Shown here: positions 1 to 9,307 of the stretch, one piece after another | How the letters are laid out: each line of letters begins with the position of its first letter | Numbering within the stretch: position 1 is the first letter of the stretch | Assembly: GCF_001550155.1 (NCBI RefSeq) | Contig: NZ_LRUF01000007.1 | Coordinates: forward strand, 1-64,000 | Length of the DNA: 64,000 nt | DNA from: Pseudoalteromonas arabiensis | GTDB lineage: Bacteria > Pseudomonadota > Gammaproteobacteria > Enterobacterales > Alteromonadaceae | Direction: 5' to 3' | The notes under the pieces: model-generated | What the model was told of the DNA's origin: nothing | The model's input: the letters and a program-made list of their open reading frames with translations, nothing else | Database searches by the model: none | Program-made: the position numbers and the translations under genes

Positions 1-4
1 TAAT

Positions 5-33
5 GCCAGTCAGTTAAGCTGACTGGCTTTTTT
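5..33 (+). terminator. Terminator-like hairpin at the left IS end
   Basis: A 9-bp perfect stem (5-13 with 19-27) has a 5-nt loop and six T residues at 28-33. It overlaps the left inverted repeat. In plus-strand orientation it should stop transcription entering the element antisense to the transposase. Confidence 0.55.
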
Positions 34-1338
34 CTTTGTGGGGTATTTAGTCGGTCTTTTCCTCACAACTCTTGGGTAATACCTATCAGGCCGTTTGTCA
101 GGTAATTTCATCATCCTTAACGATTCCATCAGGTATTCATAGTGAACGGGCAACTTGGTTACTGTTTCCGGTAAAGTGGTTAGGAAGAACACGATGATGT
201 GTCTCATGCAGAGGCCGAAGCTAAGCCGCGATGGGGATAGCTCAGGCATATCTTTAACGGCATCCAGCATAATCATCCGAATCAGGTTGTAGGCCAGTAG
301 TAGTCCCCAGAGCTCCTGTCGTACCATCTCAGGTTTCTTGCTACGAAGTGTTAGCTTGGCCTGATTTAGCGTCTGTTTCATTTCCCTGAACCCTAGCTCT
401 ATTTCCCAGCGTTGAACGTACACATCAACAACTTCTTCGTAGGGAAACTGCAATACATCGACCATTGAACTGAGCACATGGTAGCTTTTCCCGTCTACTT
501 TGTAACTGGTTAGCCTCGCGTCGATGGTTTCTGGTAGACCATCAAATTTTTTCCGAGCCTGAGGCGAAGTCTTGAGAGTGATAACAGCATCATGTTCGCT
601 TAGTCGGTGTTTTACTGTGTACTGTAGATCTTTACGGGCAGGGAGCATCCAGTGCGTATTAACGCCTTTAGTCATCCATAAGTACAATAACCCCAGCGAA
701 TAATATCCTCTGTCGAAAAGAGTCAGAGAGTTATTGGGAACCGAAGGAATAAGCCGCTGCGCAAGAGACATCTCCCCCACATCCCGACTGTCAAACTCAC
801 TGGCCAGTAGAAGGTGGCTGGAGGTTTCCATCAGACTACACATGCGTACCTGTGGATACGGATTATCGCCTTTAGCATTACGGTCACAACCGAATGCAGT
901 AAGGTTCTCACCGGTATCCTGAGCACGAAACATCACGCCATCAACTGCTAACACATTTAAACCACACCACTGTTCAAAGGCAAAATCACCAAAGGCCCGT
1001 TGTGCCATCAGCTTAAAGACGTGACCGACAGCTTCATCACCTAGTCGTTGCCGAGCTTGAACTACCGCACTGGGGGCAACAAATCGATTTTTACCTGGTA
1101 ATGAGATATCAAGTTTATTTGCGATGTCCCAGACAGGGTCATTACGAAAAAGACTCATACCCACGATAGTAAATACGACCGAATCCAGAGGTAACCGGCG
1201 ACGTCTGATAGTTGCTACGCCCGATAGTGTATAGGCTTGCTGAAGAAGTTCAGGGTCGACAAAAGACATAAGCTTATCGACAGCCTTCAAGTCTTCCGCA
1301 TGACTAAATGTTTCATCGAGGTTTGTGAGTAAAGACAT
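10..1338 (-). CDS. IS4-family transposase
   Basis: This 442-residue DDE transposase catalyses cut-and-paste movement of its own element. The catalytic triad is readable: D133 (in AVDG), D209 (in LFDRGYY) and E314. The last sits in the IS4 signature Y-2-R-3-E-6-K, here Y307, R310, E314 and K321. An N-terminal segment resembling the IS4 N-terminal DNA-binding domain precedes the core. No frameshift or stop interrupts it. The start codon is separated by only a U tract from a perfect 15-bp hairpin (1342-1374) that contains any possible ribosome site, so expression is probably kept low. It is unrelated to the downstream genes. Confidence 0.93.
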   Translation of the reverse strand: MSLLTNLDETFSHAEDLKAVDKLMSFVDPELLQQAYTLSGVATIRRRRLPLDSVVFTIVGMSLFRNDPVWDIANKLDISLPGKNRFVAPSAVVQARQRLGDEAVGHVFKLMAQRAFGDFAFEQWCGLNVLAVDGVMFRAQDTGENLTAFGCDRNAKGDNPYPQVRMCSLMETSSHLLLASEFDSRDVGEMSLAQRLIPSVPNNSLTLFDRGYYSLGLLYLWMTKGVNTHWMLPARKDLQYTVKHRLSEHDAVITLKTSPQARKKFDGLPETIDARLTSYKVDGKSYHVLSSMVDVLQFPYEEVVDVYVQRWEIELGFREMKQTLNQAKLTLRSKKPEMVRQELWGLLLAYNLIRMIMLDAVKDMPELSPSRLSFGLCMRHIIVFFLTTLPETVTKLPVHYEYLMESLRMMKLPDKRPDRYYPRVVRKRPTKYPTKKKASQLN

Positions 1339-1374
1339 AAAAAAATCCGATATCAGTTTCTGATATCGGATTTT
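1339..1374 (-). terminator. Hairpin plus U tract before the transposase start
   Basis: A perfect 15-bp stem (1342-1356 with 1360-1374) with a 3-nt loop is followed, on the minus strand, by seven T residues and immediately by the ATG. It has the form of an intrinsic terminator and also hides the ribosome-binding region. It would prevent outside transcription from switching on the transposase. Confidence 0.6.
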
Positions 1375-1476
1375 GAAGCCTTTAAAAGATCGGTCAACCG
1401 ATCATGAAAATATTCTTAACTGATCGGCATTACGCATTGCTGCGGGGCTTTTTGCTTTTTTACAAAAAGTTAAAAA

Positions 1477-4400
1477 TTAAAAGTCAGTCGGTGCGGGTGG
1501 CACGGTGAGTGGCTTTTTCGGGTTGTCTTTTAGCTCTTTTAACAGCTCTTCTACGGCACGTTCAATCGACGGATCTTTACCTTGGTAGATTAGCTCAGGG
1601 CGGTCAACAACTTTGATATCTGGGGTGACACCTTCGTTTTCGATGATCCAGTTGCCATCGTTATCTAAAATGCGGAATGTTGCCGCGATAACTTGGCCGC
1701 CATCTACAAGGCTTGGGTTACCCGAAATACCAATTAATCCACCCCACGTACGGGTACCAATAAGCTTACCTAACCCCGCTTGGCGGAAGTAGTAAGGAAT
1801 AGCGTCACCACCTGAACTTGAGTAACCATTGATCAGCATGGCTTTTGGACCATCATGAGCAAATTGTGGTGTTTTTGTTGGCTCAACACCGCGGCGCTTC
1901 CAATAGTTAAGCGGTTTACGGGCAAGCCAGGTGATCATGTGCTCAGGAATAAAGCCGCCGCCATTGTATCGGTCATCAATAATCATGGCGTCTTTGGTGG
2001 TTTGCGGCATGTAGTTTTTGAACATGGCGCGGTTACCCTCAAACGCTGTATTGGGTAAGTGAACATAACCAATACGACCATTTGAAAGCTTATCAACGTA
2101 GGCTGCACGAGAGTTAACCCAGTCTAAATAACGCAAACCTTGCTCGCTGGCTACAGGCTTAACGGTTACTTGCCATGCACCTTTGCTGCGCGGCTTGCTG
2201 TTAAGGACTAGCTCAACTTGCTCACCTTGGGTGTTCTCTAGTAATTCGTAGAAGTTAGCTACGTCTTTTACTGAGCGGCCATTTACGGCAATGATGAAGT
2301 CGCCGTTATGCGCTTTTACCCCTGTTGTGCCAAGTGGTGAGCGGAAGTCTTCGTGCCAGTTTTCTCCTTGGAAGATTTGCTCAATTTTTACGTATCCTGA
2401 TGGATCGCTGGCAAGTTTTGCACCCAATAAGCCGTGCTTTTTACGCTCTGCTTTAGGCATATCACCCGACTGCACATAAATGTGGCCTGAGTTAATTTCA
2501 CCTGCGATTTCACTGAGAATGTAATCTAGGTCACTACGGTGTGAGATAGCATCAGCCATAGGTTGATACTTAGCTAAAATTGCGTCCCAATCTTGGCCGT
2601 GATGGTTTTCATCGTAGAACCAATCACGTAATGTACGCCAGCCTTCAACATACATTTGCTGCCATTCAGTTTGTGGCTCAATTTTTAAGGTCATTTTACT
2701 GAGATCGAGTTTGTTCGCTGCTAGGTCTTGTTTTGCTTTTGGCTCAATTAAGCTGTAATCCTTGCCTGCATGAACAAGTAGGTGTTCACCGTTACTCGAA
2801 ATTGTGTAATTACTGACTCCTTCAGCCACGGTTTCAAGCTCACTATCGTGAGCTGTGCCAATCAGTTGCAAACCGCCATTAGCCAGTGTTAGCACGCCAT
2901 CTTTGACTGCGGTTAAGCCACGATAATCCCCAGCTGGTGCATTAAGAGCGGTTACACGTTGCATAAAGTCGCTGCTTTGCAGGGTATTTTTCGCTTTCTT
3001 GTCGTCATCTTTTTGTTTATCGCTGACGATTGCTGTTTCATCACTTTGTAGTGCGATAAGCGGTTTAATACTGTCATTTACGGCAGCGGCAAAAATACGC
3101 GTCGCACGATTAAACATGTAGTCAAACTCGTAGCTGCTGAAGGCTAAGTTAAAGTCGCGCTCAGAGCTAAAATACAGGTATTGACCATCAGGAGAGAACG
3201 TTGGGTTTTGCTCATTGGTCATTTCATCCGTTAAGCGAGTCACTTTCTTTTTATCAATATTGTAGTGCCACAGTGAGGCATAGCGGTTCTCATTGTTTTT
3301 CACATAAACAATGTCTTCGCTATTTGGTGACCAGGTATATTGGCGAATGCCTTCTTCATCGTAGATGCTGGTATCAATTTTGTGTTGTTTACCCGATTTT
3401 GCATCTATCCACCAGAGTGTGTGGTTCTTATCTGCAAATAATAGTTTTGAGCTATCTGGTGACCAAATCGGCGTAAAACGCCAAATAGTGCCATTGTTGG
3501 TTAGCTGTTTAGTGGCATTGTTGTCGCTGCGATCTTTTAAGTAAATTTCATATTCGCCGCTTTCATCGCTCATATAAGCAATATAACGGCCATTTGGCGA
3601 CCAACTTGCGTCAATCTCGCGGCCTTTTGCTGTGTAAGATAAGTTACGTGTTGGGCCTTGTTTAACCGGTACGCTAAATAGCTCACCGCGGGCAGTAAAG
3701 AGTGCACGCTTACCATCATGAGAAATCGACATTGAGTCGATAAAGTCACTGACATTTTTTGTGTACGGCATTGCGTATTGACGCACACCAGCAATGTTAA
3801 TGCTCAGCTTAGTGCTTTTTTGAGTTTTTGGATCAAAGCGATAAAGGTAACCACCATTTTCATAAACAACAGCATTTGGGCCAGCTGATGGCCACAGTAC
3901 GTCAAAGTCTTGATGGTTGGTTAGCTTTTTCGGCTCAGCACCTTTTTGGTATTGATACAGATTAAGGGTGTAATCACGGTCAGATACAAAGTAAATGTTG
4001 TCGCCAACCCAGGTTGGTTGCTGATCGGTAGCACGGTTACTGGTTAGTTGTTCTGAGGTATTGTTTTTTAGATCGTAAACCCAAACATCTTGTGCGCGAC
4101 CGCCACGGGTGCGTTTCCAAGTACGAAATTCACGGTCAATCGGCGTGTAAACATATTTGCTACCATCTGGCGAAAGCATACCACCGCCGGTTTCAGGAAT
4201 AGCAAGAGGCTGCTCAAGGCCACCATCAGCAGGCACCATGTATGGACGACCCATACGTTTACCCCACGGTGTGCGGTTAGCACGAAATACCACATTTTTG
4301 CCATCAGGTGTCCAATCGAGAACACGATAATCAAAACCGCCGCGTGGTGGCATTGGGCCAACATCGTTGTAGTAAGTGAGTTGTTTTAAGCCAGAACCAT

Positions 4401-4692
4401 CGCTGTTAATGACATAAATTTGGCGGCTGCCATTGTACTCGGCTGCAAACGCAATGCGTTTACCGTCAGGTGAAAACTTAGGGAAGGTTTCAAAGCCAAT
4501 ATGGTCGGTTAAGCGTTTGCTCTCGCCTGTTTGTGTATTAGCAATGTAAATATCGCCACCGTACACAAAGGTAACATGTTGATTATGAATATCAGGAAAA
4601 CGCAGTAAACGCGTGTCTTTAGTTTCGTAAGCTGATGCCCAAGGTGCCAGTGTCGCAGCCATGGCCAGTGCCAACGTTGTTAGTTTTTTCAT
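1477..4692 (-). CDS. Tricorn-like S41 protease, periplasmic
   Basis: This 1071-residue protein belongs to the Tricorn-like serine proteases (peptidase S41), which trim peptides. A cleavable signal peptide (MKKLTTLALAMAATLAPWASA) sends it to the periplasm. Residues from about 25 to 600 form repeated TolB/WD40-type beta-propeller blades (several FSPDGK and WSPDG motifs). A PDZ domain lies around 770-850. The C-terminal S41 core follows. Tricorn active-site positions are visible: His in GEINSGHIYV, Ser in GYSSSGGDA near residue 960, and Glu in IENEGVTP near 1020. Length fits the family. An AGGAT ribosome site precedes the ATG. It is a single gene flanked by an IS element and a terminator. The substrate is not evident from context. 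Confidence 0.9.
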   Translation of the reverse strand: MKKLTTLALAMAATLAPWASAYETKDTRLLRFPDIHNQHVTFVYGGDIYIANTQTGESKRLTDHIGFETFPKFSPDGKRIAFAAEYNGSRQIYVINSDGSGLKQLTYYNDVGPMPPRGGFDYRVLDWTPDGKNVVFRANRTPWGKRMGRPYMVPADGGLEQPLAIPETGGGMLSPDGSKYVYTPIDREFRTWKRTRGGRAQDVWVYDLKNNTSEQLTSNRATDQQPTWVGDNIYFVSDRDYTLNLYQYQKGAEPKKLTNHQDFDVLWPSAGPNAVVYENGGYLYRFDPKTQKSTKLSINIAGVRQYAMPYTKNVSDFIDSMSISHDGKRALFTARGELFSVPVKQGPTRNLSYTAKGREIDASWSPNGRYIAYMSDESGEYEIYLKDRSDNNATKQLTNNGTIWRFTPIWSPDSSKLLFADKNHTLWWIDAKSGKQHKIDTSIYDEEGIRQYTWSPNSEDIVYVKNNENRYASLWHYNIDKKKVTRLTDEMTNEQNPTFSPDGQYLYFSSERDFNLAFSSYEFDYMFNRATRIFAAAVNDSIKPLIALQSDETAIVSDKQKDDDKKAKNTLQSSDFMQRVTALNAPAGDYRGLTAVKDGVLTLANGGLQLIGTAHDSELETVAEGVSNYTISSNGEHLLVHAGKDYSLIEPKAKQDLAANKLDLSKMTLKIEPQTEWQQMYVEGWRTLRDWFYDENHHGQDWDAILAKYQPMADAISHRSDLDYILSEIAGEINSGHIYVQSGDMPKAERKKHGLLGAKLASDPSGYVKIEQIFQGENWHEDFRSPLGTTGVKAHNGDFIIAVNGRSVKDVANFYELLENTQGEQVELVLNSKPRSKGAWQVTVKPVASEQGLRYLDWVNSRAAYVDKLSNGRIGYVHLPNTAFEGNRAMFKNYMPQTTKDAMIIDDRYNGGGFIPEHMITWLARKPLNYWKRRGVEPTKTPQFAHDGPKAMLINGYSSSGGDAIPYYFRQAGLGKLIGTRTWGGLIGISGNPSLVDGGQVIAATFRILDNDGNWIIENEGVTPDIKVVDRPELIYQGKDPSIERAVEELLKELKDNPKKPLTVPPAPTDF

Positions 4693-4786
4693 GGGATTAC
4701 ATCCTATTATGGGAACTGTAACAGCATAACAATTCGCTTAAAAATAGCGATGCAGATGCGATGAAAGCACTGTTACAAAATATGAA

Positions 4787-4817
4787 TAAAAAAGGTTGGC
4801 AATAAATGCCAACCTTT
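4787..4817 (-). terminator. Rho-independent terminator
   Basis: An 11-bp stem (4791-4801 with 4807-4817), 5-nt loop, with an A tract at its left side, that is, a U tract on the minus strand. It ends the transcript of the receptor/His-rich lipoprotein operon. Confidence 0.8.
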
Positions 4818-4843
4818 AACCACTATGCGTTGAACGTTAAAAC

Positions 4844-6226
4844 TTAATGTTCATGATTATGCTCGTCACTTTGCTCTGCAATACCTAGCCACGTAATTGC
4901 GCTTGGTGCGAAGGTTAATTCTAAATCACCTTCAATTTCGAGATCTTCAATATGCACTTTTAGTACGTGCTGGGCGATAGGGTCAGCAACGTAAGCAAAT
5001 TCACTATTTTGTGACACAGTCATGCTGAAGCTCATGCCTTCTGGCATAGTTGTTACATCTTCTTCAGTAATATCTACTTTACCTGCAAGCTCCCAATGCA
5101 TGTGGCCGTCGTGCTCATGGGCTTCAAGCACGTTTAAAAAGCCTAAGTTATCAAGTACTAAAAAGTGCTCTCCGCTTGCAGAGAATGAGTAAGATACAGC
5201 ACTTGCGCCTTCATCAAGTTGCCACTCAAGCACTTCCATTTCAGCTTCGCTTGGATTGATACTAACAAGCACACCAGAAGCAATTGCAATAAAGCTTTCG
5301 TTGCCTTCATGGCCGTATAGTGTACCAATGCGTGTATCACCTAAAGCATCAATATTGACGATTTTTTCTGCATGATATTCATCGTCATGCTGGTGGGCAA
5401 TTAACACACCGTCGCCACAACCAAATGCTACATAATCATGGTTTTGTGCTGCACCGTGTAAATCGGGGCAGGTTAGTTCAAATGTTTGCTCAAGCTCATA
5501 TTCACCATCATGAAGATGGTAAACGCCAACTTGATCAGGCAAAACTTTAGCATTTGAAGTACTCTCGCTATCATCGCGACGCAAGGTTGCAATTAGGTGC
5601 TCGCCACGTGGTTCTGCAACACCATGCATATTAATGTCGTACTGAATGCCAGCAAGTGTGGCGGTTTTGTTTGCAATGTCGTTATCGGTTAATACTTCAA
5701 CAGAAGCAGCTGTACCTGCATCGGCATTGCCATCATAAAATACAGCCATTTGGCCGTCGTGCTTAACGATGTGAGTTGGGCGGCTACCGGTTGTTAATTC
5801 GTAGTCACTAAAAGCTGGGCTTTGTTTGTAATCGTGTAGGTGATCGCCATGATCTTCACGCCATAAGCCACTATCAATAAAGCCCAAATAGTCTTGATTG
5901 CGATTTGCAATTACCGCATAGCGATAGCTAGGTGATACATTTAATGAATTTGAATCATGAGTCAGTGTAAACGACTCGAGTAGCGAGTTATCATCTAAGT
6001 CGAAAATATTTGCTTCGTTACTGTTGGCAGCTAACACCGCCAAGCGACCCATAGAATCAATAGCATGGTCATCACCGTGATCGTGATCATCGCCATGATC
6101 ATGACCGTCGTCAGGTGTTTCAATTGGATCTTTTTCAACAATGTTTGTTTCTGCATCACCACACGCGGTGATCAAGGTGCTACTAATTGCAAGAGCGAGT
6201 AGTTTTAGTCTAAATAAGTGTGTCAT
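4844..6226 (-). CDS. His-rich beta-propeller lipoprotein, AztD-like zinc chaperone (tentative)
   Basis: This 460-residue secreted protein has a lipobox (LITAC, Cys22), so it is probably membrane-anchored. A His/Asp-rich stretch at residues 41-54 follows, and more His-rich loops and a His-rich tail (ending HNHEH) occur throughout. The rest looks like repeated beta-propeller blades (for example the AVLAANSNEANIFDL and YVADPIAQHVLKV type repeats). This arrangement resembles the periplasmic zinc metallochaperone AztD, which passes zinc to a binding protein. It lies 27 bp behind a ZnuD-like receptor gene on the same strand, under Zur-like boxes, so a role in zinc binding after outer-membrane uptake is likely. 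The AztD link is by architecture only; no AztABC transporter is in the window. Confidence 0.7.
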   Translation of the reverse strand: MTHLFRLKLLALAISSTLITACGDAETNIVEKDPIETPDDGHDHGDDHDHGDDHAIDSMGRLAVLAANSNEANIFDLDDNSLLESFTLTHDSNSLNVSPSYRYAVIANRNQDYLGFIDSGLWREDHGDHLHDYKQSPAFSDYELTTGSRPTHIVKHDGQMAVFYDGNADAGTAASVEVLTDNDIANKTATLAGIQYDINMHGVAEPRGEHLIATLRRDDSESTSNAKVLPDQVGVYHLHDGEYELEQTFELTCPDLHGAAQNHDYVAFGCGDGVLIAHQHDDEYHAEKIVNIDALGDTRIGTLYGHEGNESFIAIASGVLVSINPSEAEMEVLEWQLDEGASAVSYSFSASGEHFLVLDNLGFLNVLEAHEHDGHMHWELAGKVDITEEDVTTMPEGMSFSMTVSQNSEFAYVADPIAQHVLKVHIEDLEIEGDLELTFAPSAITWLGIAEQSDEHNHEH

Positions 6227-6253
6227 ATTGATTTTCCTTAATTGTAATTTTGT

Positions 6254-8665
6254 TTAGAAATAACCGCGAATACCCACTGCAAAACTGCGTCCTGGACGTG
6301 GCGCGATATTCTTTAAGAACGAGCTGTGTACGCGTGCTTCTGTGTCCGTTAAATTTGTGCCTTTTAAATAAAGCGATAGGTCTTGGTTCAGTACCGATAA
6401 GTCATAAGAGATACTGGCATCAACAAGGGTGTAGCCATCGGTTGTGGTTTCTTGTTGCGCTATGCGGTCTTGTTCTTGGTAGCGAGTTACGTGAATATTT
6501 GCTGTTAGGTTTTCGGTTTGATAGCTAAACTCAGTACCAAGACGCAGTGGAGGAGTGCGCGGTAAATCTCCGCCGTCTTTTAGACGCGCGCGTACATAAT
6601 CTGAGAATAAATCGACTTTAAATTCGTCGGTTAGCTGCCAAGCAACTTGCGCTTCAAAACCATGTAAAACCACATCGTCTGTTTTAAATAAATAAACAGG
6701 TAGTTCAGATGAATGATCGTGCTCATCTTCGTGGTTGTGTTCGTCACCATGGTCGTGATCATGACCGCTTTCAGCGTATAGGCCTGTGTTGATCTGGTAA
6801 TAATAGTTATCTACTTGGTTATAGAAAGCATTGAAGATAAAGCCAATATCGCCCTCGGTTTTACGAAATGTAAGGTCGATATTATTTGCAGTTTCTAAAT
6901 CGATAGCTTTGTTTGAAAGTTCAAAATGACCATCATGAGTATCGAATAGTGCGCCAACTTCATAGGTTCCGGTACCTATGTGTGGACCGAAAGATAAAAG
7001 CTCAGAAGCAGAGGGAGCACGCTCAGAACGCGATACCGATAAACCAAGGTTATAACCCGGGGTAAAATCCCATACCACACCTGTTGATAAGCTGACCGGT
7101 GTAAACTCTTGGGCTACATCAAATACACGTGTGTAGTTTGATTCTTCGTGGTCATGGCCGTGGTCGTGCTCATCGCCGTCTTCATCATGAGCATGGGCGT
7201 CGATTTCTGGTAAAAGCACATTGTTAGCATCAATAGTGACTCGCTCAGCACGGACACCTAATTGCACTAAAAAATCACCAAAGTGCTTTTCTTCCATCAT
7301 TGCAAAAGCAATACTTTCAGTAACAGAAGGAGGGGTGAAGGCTTCAGAGCCCTGTGCTTCTACATCACTTTTTTTATAATGAAAGCTGATGCCACCATTC
7401 CACTCATCAAATTGACTATGCAGAATGTCAACGCGCAGCTCATTGGTTTCGTTTTTGAAGGTTGTACCGACTGCACCGTGTTCGATTTCAGCATGTTCGT
7501 AGTCTGTGTGGCCTGCACGTAAGTTAATTTTGCTTAGCCATTCACTGTCGATATTGTACTCACCAAGTAATTGCACTTTGGTTTGGTCAAGATCAGCAAA
7601 TACGGCTTCTTCTTCGCTGTGTTCTTTTTCGTGGTCATGCTCTTCTTCACCATGAGTATGGCCTGGAATACCGTATTGGCGGTTAAATTGCTCAACCGCA
7701 ACGCCAATGTAGCCTTGTTCGAATAAGTAGCTGGTACCAAGCGTGAAGCCGTCAGAGTCTTCGTTACTGTTGGCTACGATATCATCATCATTGTGCTCAA
7801 TATCTTCAATATTTGCAGCGACAGGTACACGGTAGTCATCAGACTCTCGCCAAAAAGCATCAGCATAAAAGGCAAAGGAGTCAGTACCAGTAGTGGCATT
7901 AAATGAAGCTGTTTTTTGTTCATCAATTGAGTTGTGTTCTAAATTCCATTCACCACGTGTTGTGCTGTCAGTTGGCACTCTGCTATCAACCACGTTGACC
8001 ACACCACCAATTGCGCCGCTGCCATAAAAAAGAGTTGCTGGGCCACGTAAAACTTCAATTTGCTGCGCCGTTGATGCTTCAGAGGCCACAGAGTGATCAG
8101 GACCGACGCGTGATACATCACTTACATCTAAGCCATTTTGTGTGATCAATACACGTGGGCCGCTTAAACCACGGATCACAGGGGTACTGGCAACTTTGGC
8201 ATGGAAGTTTGTGTTAACGCCGGGTAGTTTTTCAAGGCTATCACCAAGCGTTGATGCTTGTTGGCGTCTTAATTGCTCGCCAGATAACACACTAACTGGT
8301 GAAGCAGATTCCATTGCCGACATATGAATCGGTGTTGCTTCAATATCAATAACTTCAATAGGTGAACGTTTTAAATTAAACGTTGCGCTGTGGTCTTGGT
8401 CATTGGCAAGTGTGATATCTCGGTGTAAGTGAGCATAACCTGGGGCTGAAATATGTAGCTCTTTTAAGCCGTTATTTAACCCGCTGATTTCAAACTCGCC
8501 TTTGTCGTTAGTTGTTACTTTTTGATCTGAGCCTTCAAGGTCAACAGTGGCATTAGCAACTGCTTTACCTTGGTTATTTAACACAACGCCTTTGATTGAT
8601 TGCGCCAAGACACTGGCTGGTAATAACGCTGCTATGACGACAGCGACTCTTGAGATGTTATTCAT
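6254..8665 (-). CDS. znuD: TonB-dependent zinc receptor, ZnuD-like
   Basis: This 803-residue outer-membrane receptor has a signal peptide (cut near Ala21). A carboxypeptidase-regulatory-like beta-sandwich follows at about 22-100, then a plug domain (about 110-225, with the LRGPATLFYGSGAIGGVVNVV motif) and a beta-barrel ending in Phe. Three His/Asp/Glu clusters at about 336-349, 491-506 and 634-651 sit in predicted extracellular loops, as in ZnuD zinc receptors. It is the first gene of an operon with the His-rich lipoprotein. The upstream region holds two identical 15-bp Zur-like sites (8685-8699 and 8713-8727). TonB energises import. Copper or another metal remains possible, but the Zur-like boxes and neighbours favour zinc. 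Confidence 0.85.
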   Translation of the reverse strand: MNNISRVAVVIAALLPASVLAQSIKGVVLNNQGKAVANATVDLEGSDQKVTTNDKGEFEISGLNNGLKELHISAPGYAHLHRDITLANDQDHSATFNLKRSPIEVIDIEATPIHMSAMESASPVSVLSGEQLRRQQASTLGDSLEKLPGVNTNFHAKVASTPVIRGLSGPRVLITQNGLDVSDVSRVGPDHSVASEASTAQQIEVLRGPATLFYGSGAIGGVVNVVDSRVPTDSTTRGEWNLEHNSIDEQKTASFNATTGTDSFAFYADAFWRESDDYRVPVAANIEDIEHNDDDIVANSNEDSDGFTLGTSYLFEQGYIGVAVEQFNRQYGIPGHTHGEEEHDHEKEHSEEEAVFADLDQTKVQLLGEYNIDSEWLSKINLRAGHTDYEHAEIEHGAVGTTFKNETNELRVDILHSQFDEWNGGISFHYKKSDVEAQGSEAFTPPSVTESIAFAMMEEKHFGDFLVQLGVRAERVTIDANNVLLPEIDAHAHDEDGDEHDHGHDHEESNYTRVFDVAQEFTPVSLSTGVVWDFTPGYNLGLSVSRSERAPSASELLSFGPHIGTGTYEVGALFDTHDGHFELSNKAIDLETANNIDLTFRKTEGDIGFIFNAFYNQVDNYYYQINTGLYAESGHDHDHGDEHNHEDEHDHSSELPVYLFKTDDVVLHGFEAQVAWQLTDEFKVDLFSDYVRARLKDGGDLPRTPPLRLGTEFSYQTENLTANIHVTRYQEQDRIAQQETTTDGYTLVDASISYDLSVLNQDLSLYLKGTNLTDTEARVHSSFLKNIAPRPGRSFAVGIRGYF

Positions 8666-8684
8666 TATGCATCACTCTTTGGTA

Positions 8685-8727
8685 TGTTATAATGTATCAA
8701 TTGTGCTTTAATTGTTATAATGTATCA
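8685..8727. promoter_or_regulatory. Tandem Zur-like boxes, divergent promoter
   Basis: The 15-mer tgttataatgtatca occurs twice, at 8685-8699 and 8713-8727, 28 bp apart start to start. It resembles the gammaproteobacterial Zur consensus core TGTTATAnTATAACA. The boxes lie between the znuD-like gene (start 8665) and the DUF2796 gene (start 8792), so one regulator dimer pair could control both directions. Confidence 0.75.
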
Positions 8728-8791
8728 AGTATGAATCGACGAATGAGTTTTATTCTTTTTTGTAACAGTATGTTGATAGCGAGGTAATGAA

Positions 8792-9307
8792 GTGGTTGGG
8801 GTGATCAAAGCAGCAAAATTAGCAGTGATATGCTTGATGGTTGGATGTATTTTTTCAGCTCAAGGGCATCAACACCATCATCATTCACATGGTGAGGGAG
8901 TGCTTTTTGTGGTTCATGAGCAAGGTAAGTGGCAAGTTAAGTTCATTTTGCCGGCTGGAGATATTTTTGGCTTTGAGCATCAGCCAGAAACAGCCGAGCA
9001 AAAGCAAATTATCAAACAAACATTAGCCCAGTTAGCAAATTCAGAGCAGTTAGTGACATTTAACGGCGAATGTAAGCTTATTCATGCAAATTTTGAAAAC
9101 CCATTTGCACAACGCACACATCATTCACATAACGATCTTGAAGTTGAGTACTCGTTTAGCTGTGATAAACCGGTCTCTAAAGTCACAGTCACTTTATTTG
9201 GCTGGGCTAAAACGATATCTGTTATTGAAGCGCAGTGGATCACAAAACAAGCACAAGGAATCGAAGAGCTGACGGCAACTAAACCTTATATTGAGTGGCC
9301 GCTATGA
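8792..9307 (+). CDS. DUF2796 (ZrgA-type) His-rich secreted zinc protein
   Basis: This 171-residue protein has a GTG start 7 nt after a GAGG site. A hydrophobic export signal (about residues 5-23) comes next, then a His-rich segment HQHHHHSHGEG. The body fits DUF2796, the family of ZrgA, a zinc-regulated periplasmic zinc-binding protein of Vibrio. Further His-rich motifs (QRTHHSHND) and two Cys residues, in the GECKL and FSCDK contexts, are present. A Cys in the signal (LMVGC) could be a lipobox, but this is unsure. The gene overlaps the next one by ATGA, so both are one operon. Expression should follow the tandem Zur-like boxes upstream. Its role is inferred to be zinc capture in the periplasm. 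Confidence 0.75.
   Translation: MVGVIKAAKLAVICLMVGCIFSAQGHQHHHHSHGEGVLFVVHEQGKWQVKFILPAGDIFGFEHQPETAEQKQIIKQTLAQLANSEQLVTFNGECKLIHANFENPFAQRTHHSHNDLEVEYSFSCDKPVSKVTVTLFGWAKTISVIEAQWITKQAQGIEELTATKPYIEWPL

Larger units (their letters stand above)
1..1432 (-). mobile_element. IS4-family insertion sequence
   Basis: The element is bounded by imperfect terminal inverted repeats: bases 1-18 (taatgccagtcagttaag) and the complement of 1415-1432 (taatgccgatcagttaag), 16 of 18 identical. It carries one transposase gene on the minus strand. Size and termini fit the IS4 family. The target duplication cannot be checked because the left flank lies outside the window; the right flank starts cgcattgctgc. 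The transposase stop codon (10-12) lies inside the left repeat. The element appears intact and could be active. Confidence 0.9.

Noticed and set aside
734..922. Short open frames opposite the transposase and similar ones opposite other large genes
   Set aside because: They lie fully inside confident genes, lack ribosome sites and resemble no protein; they are frame shadows.
4068..4389. Two overlapping frames of about 98 residues on both strands within the Tricorn-like gene
   Set aside because: The Tricorn frame here contains recognisable propeller blades; the others are by-products of its codon use.
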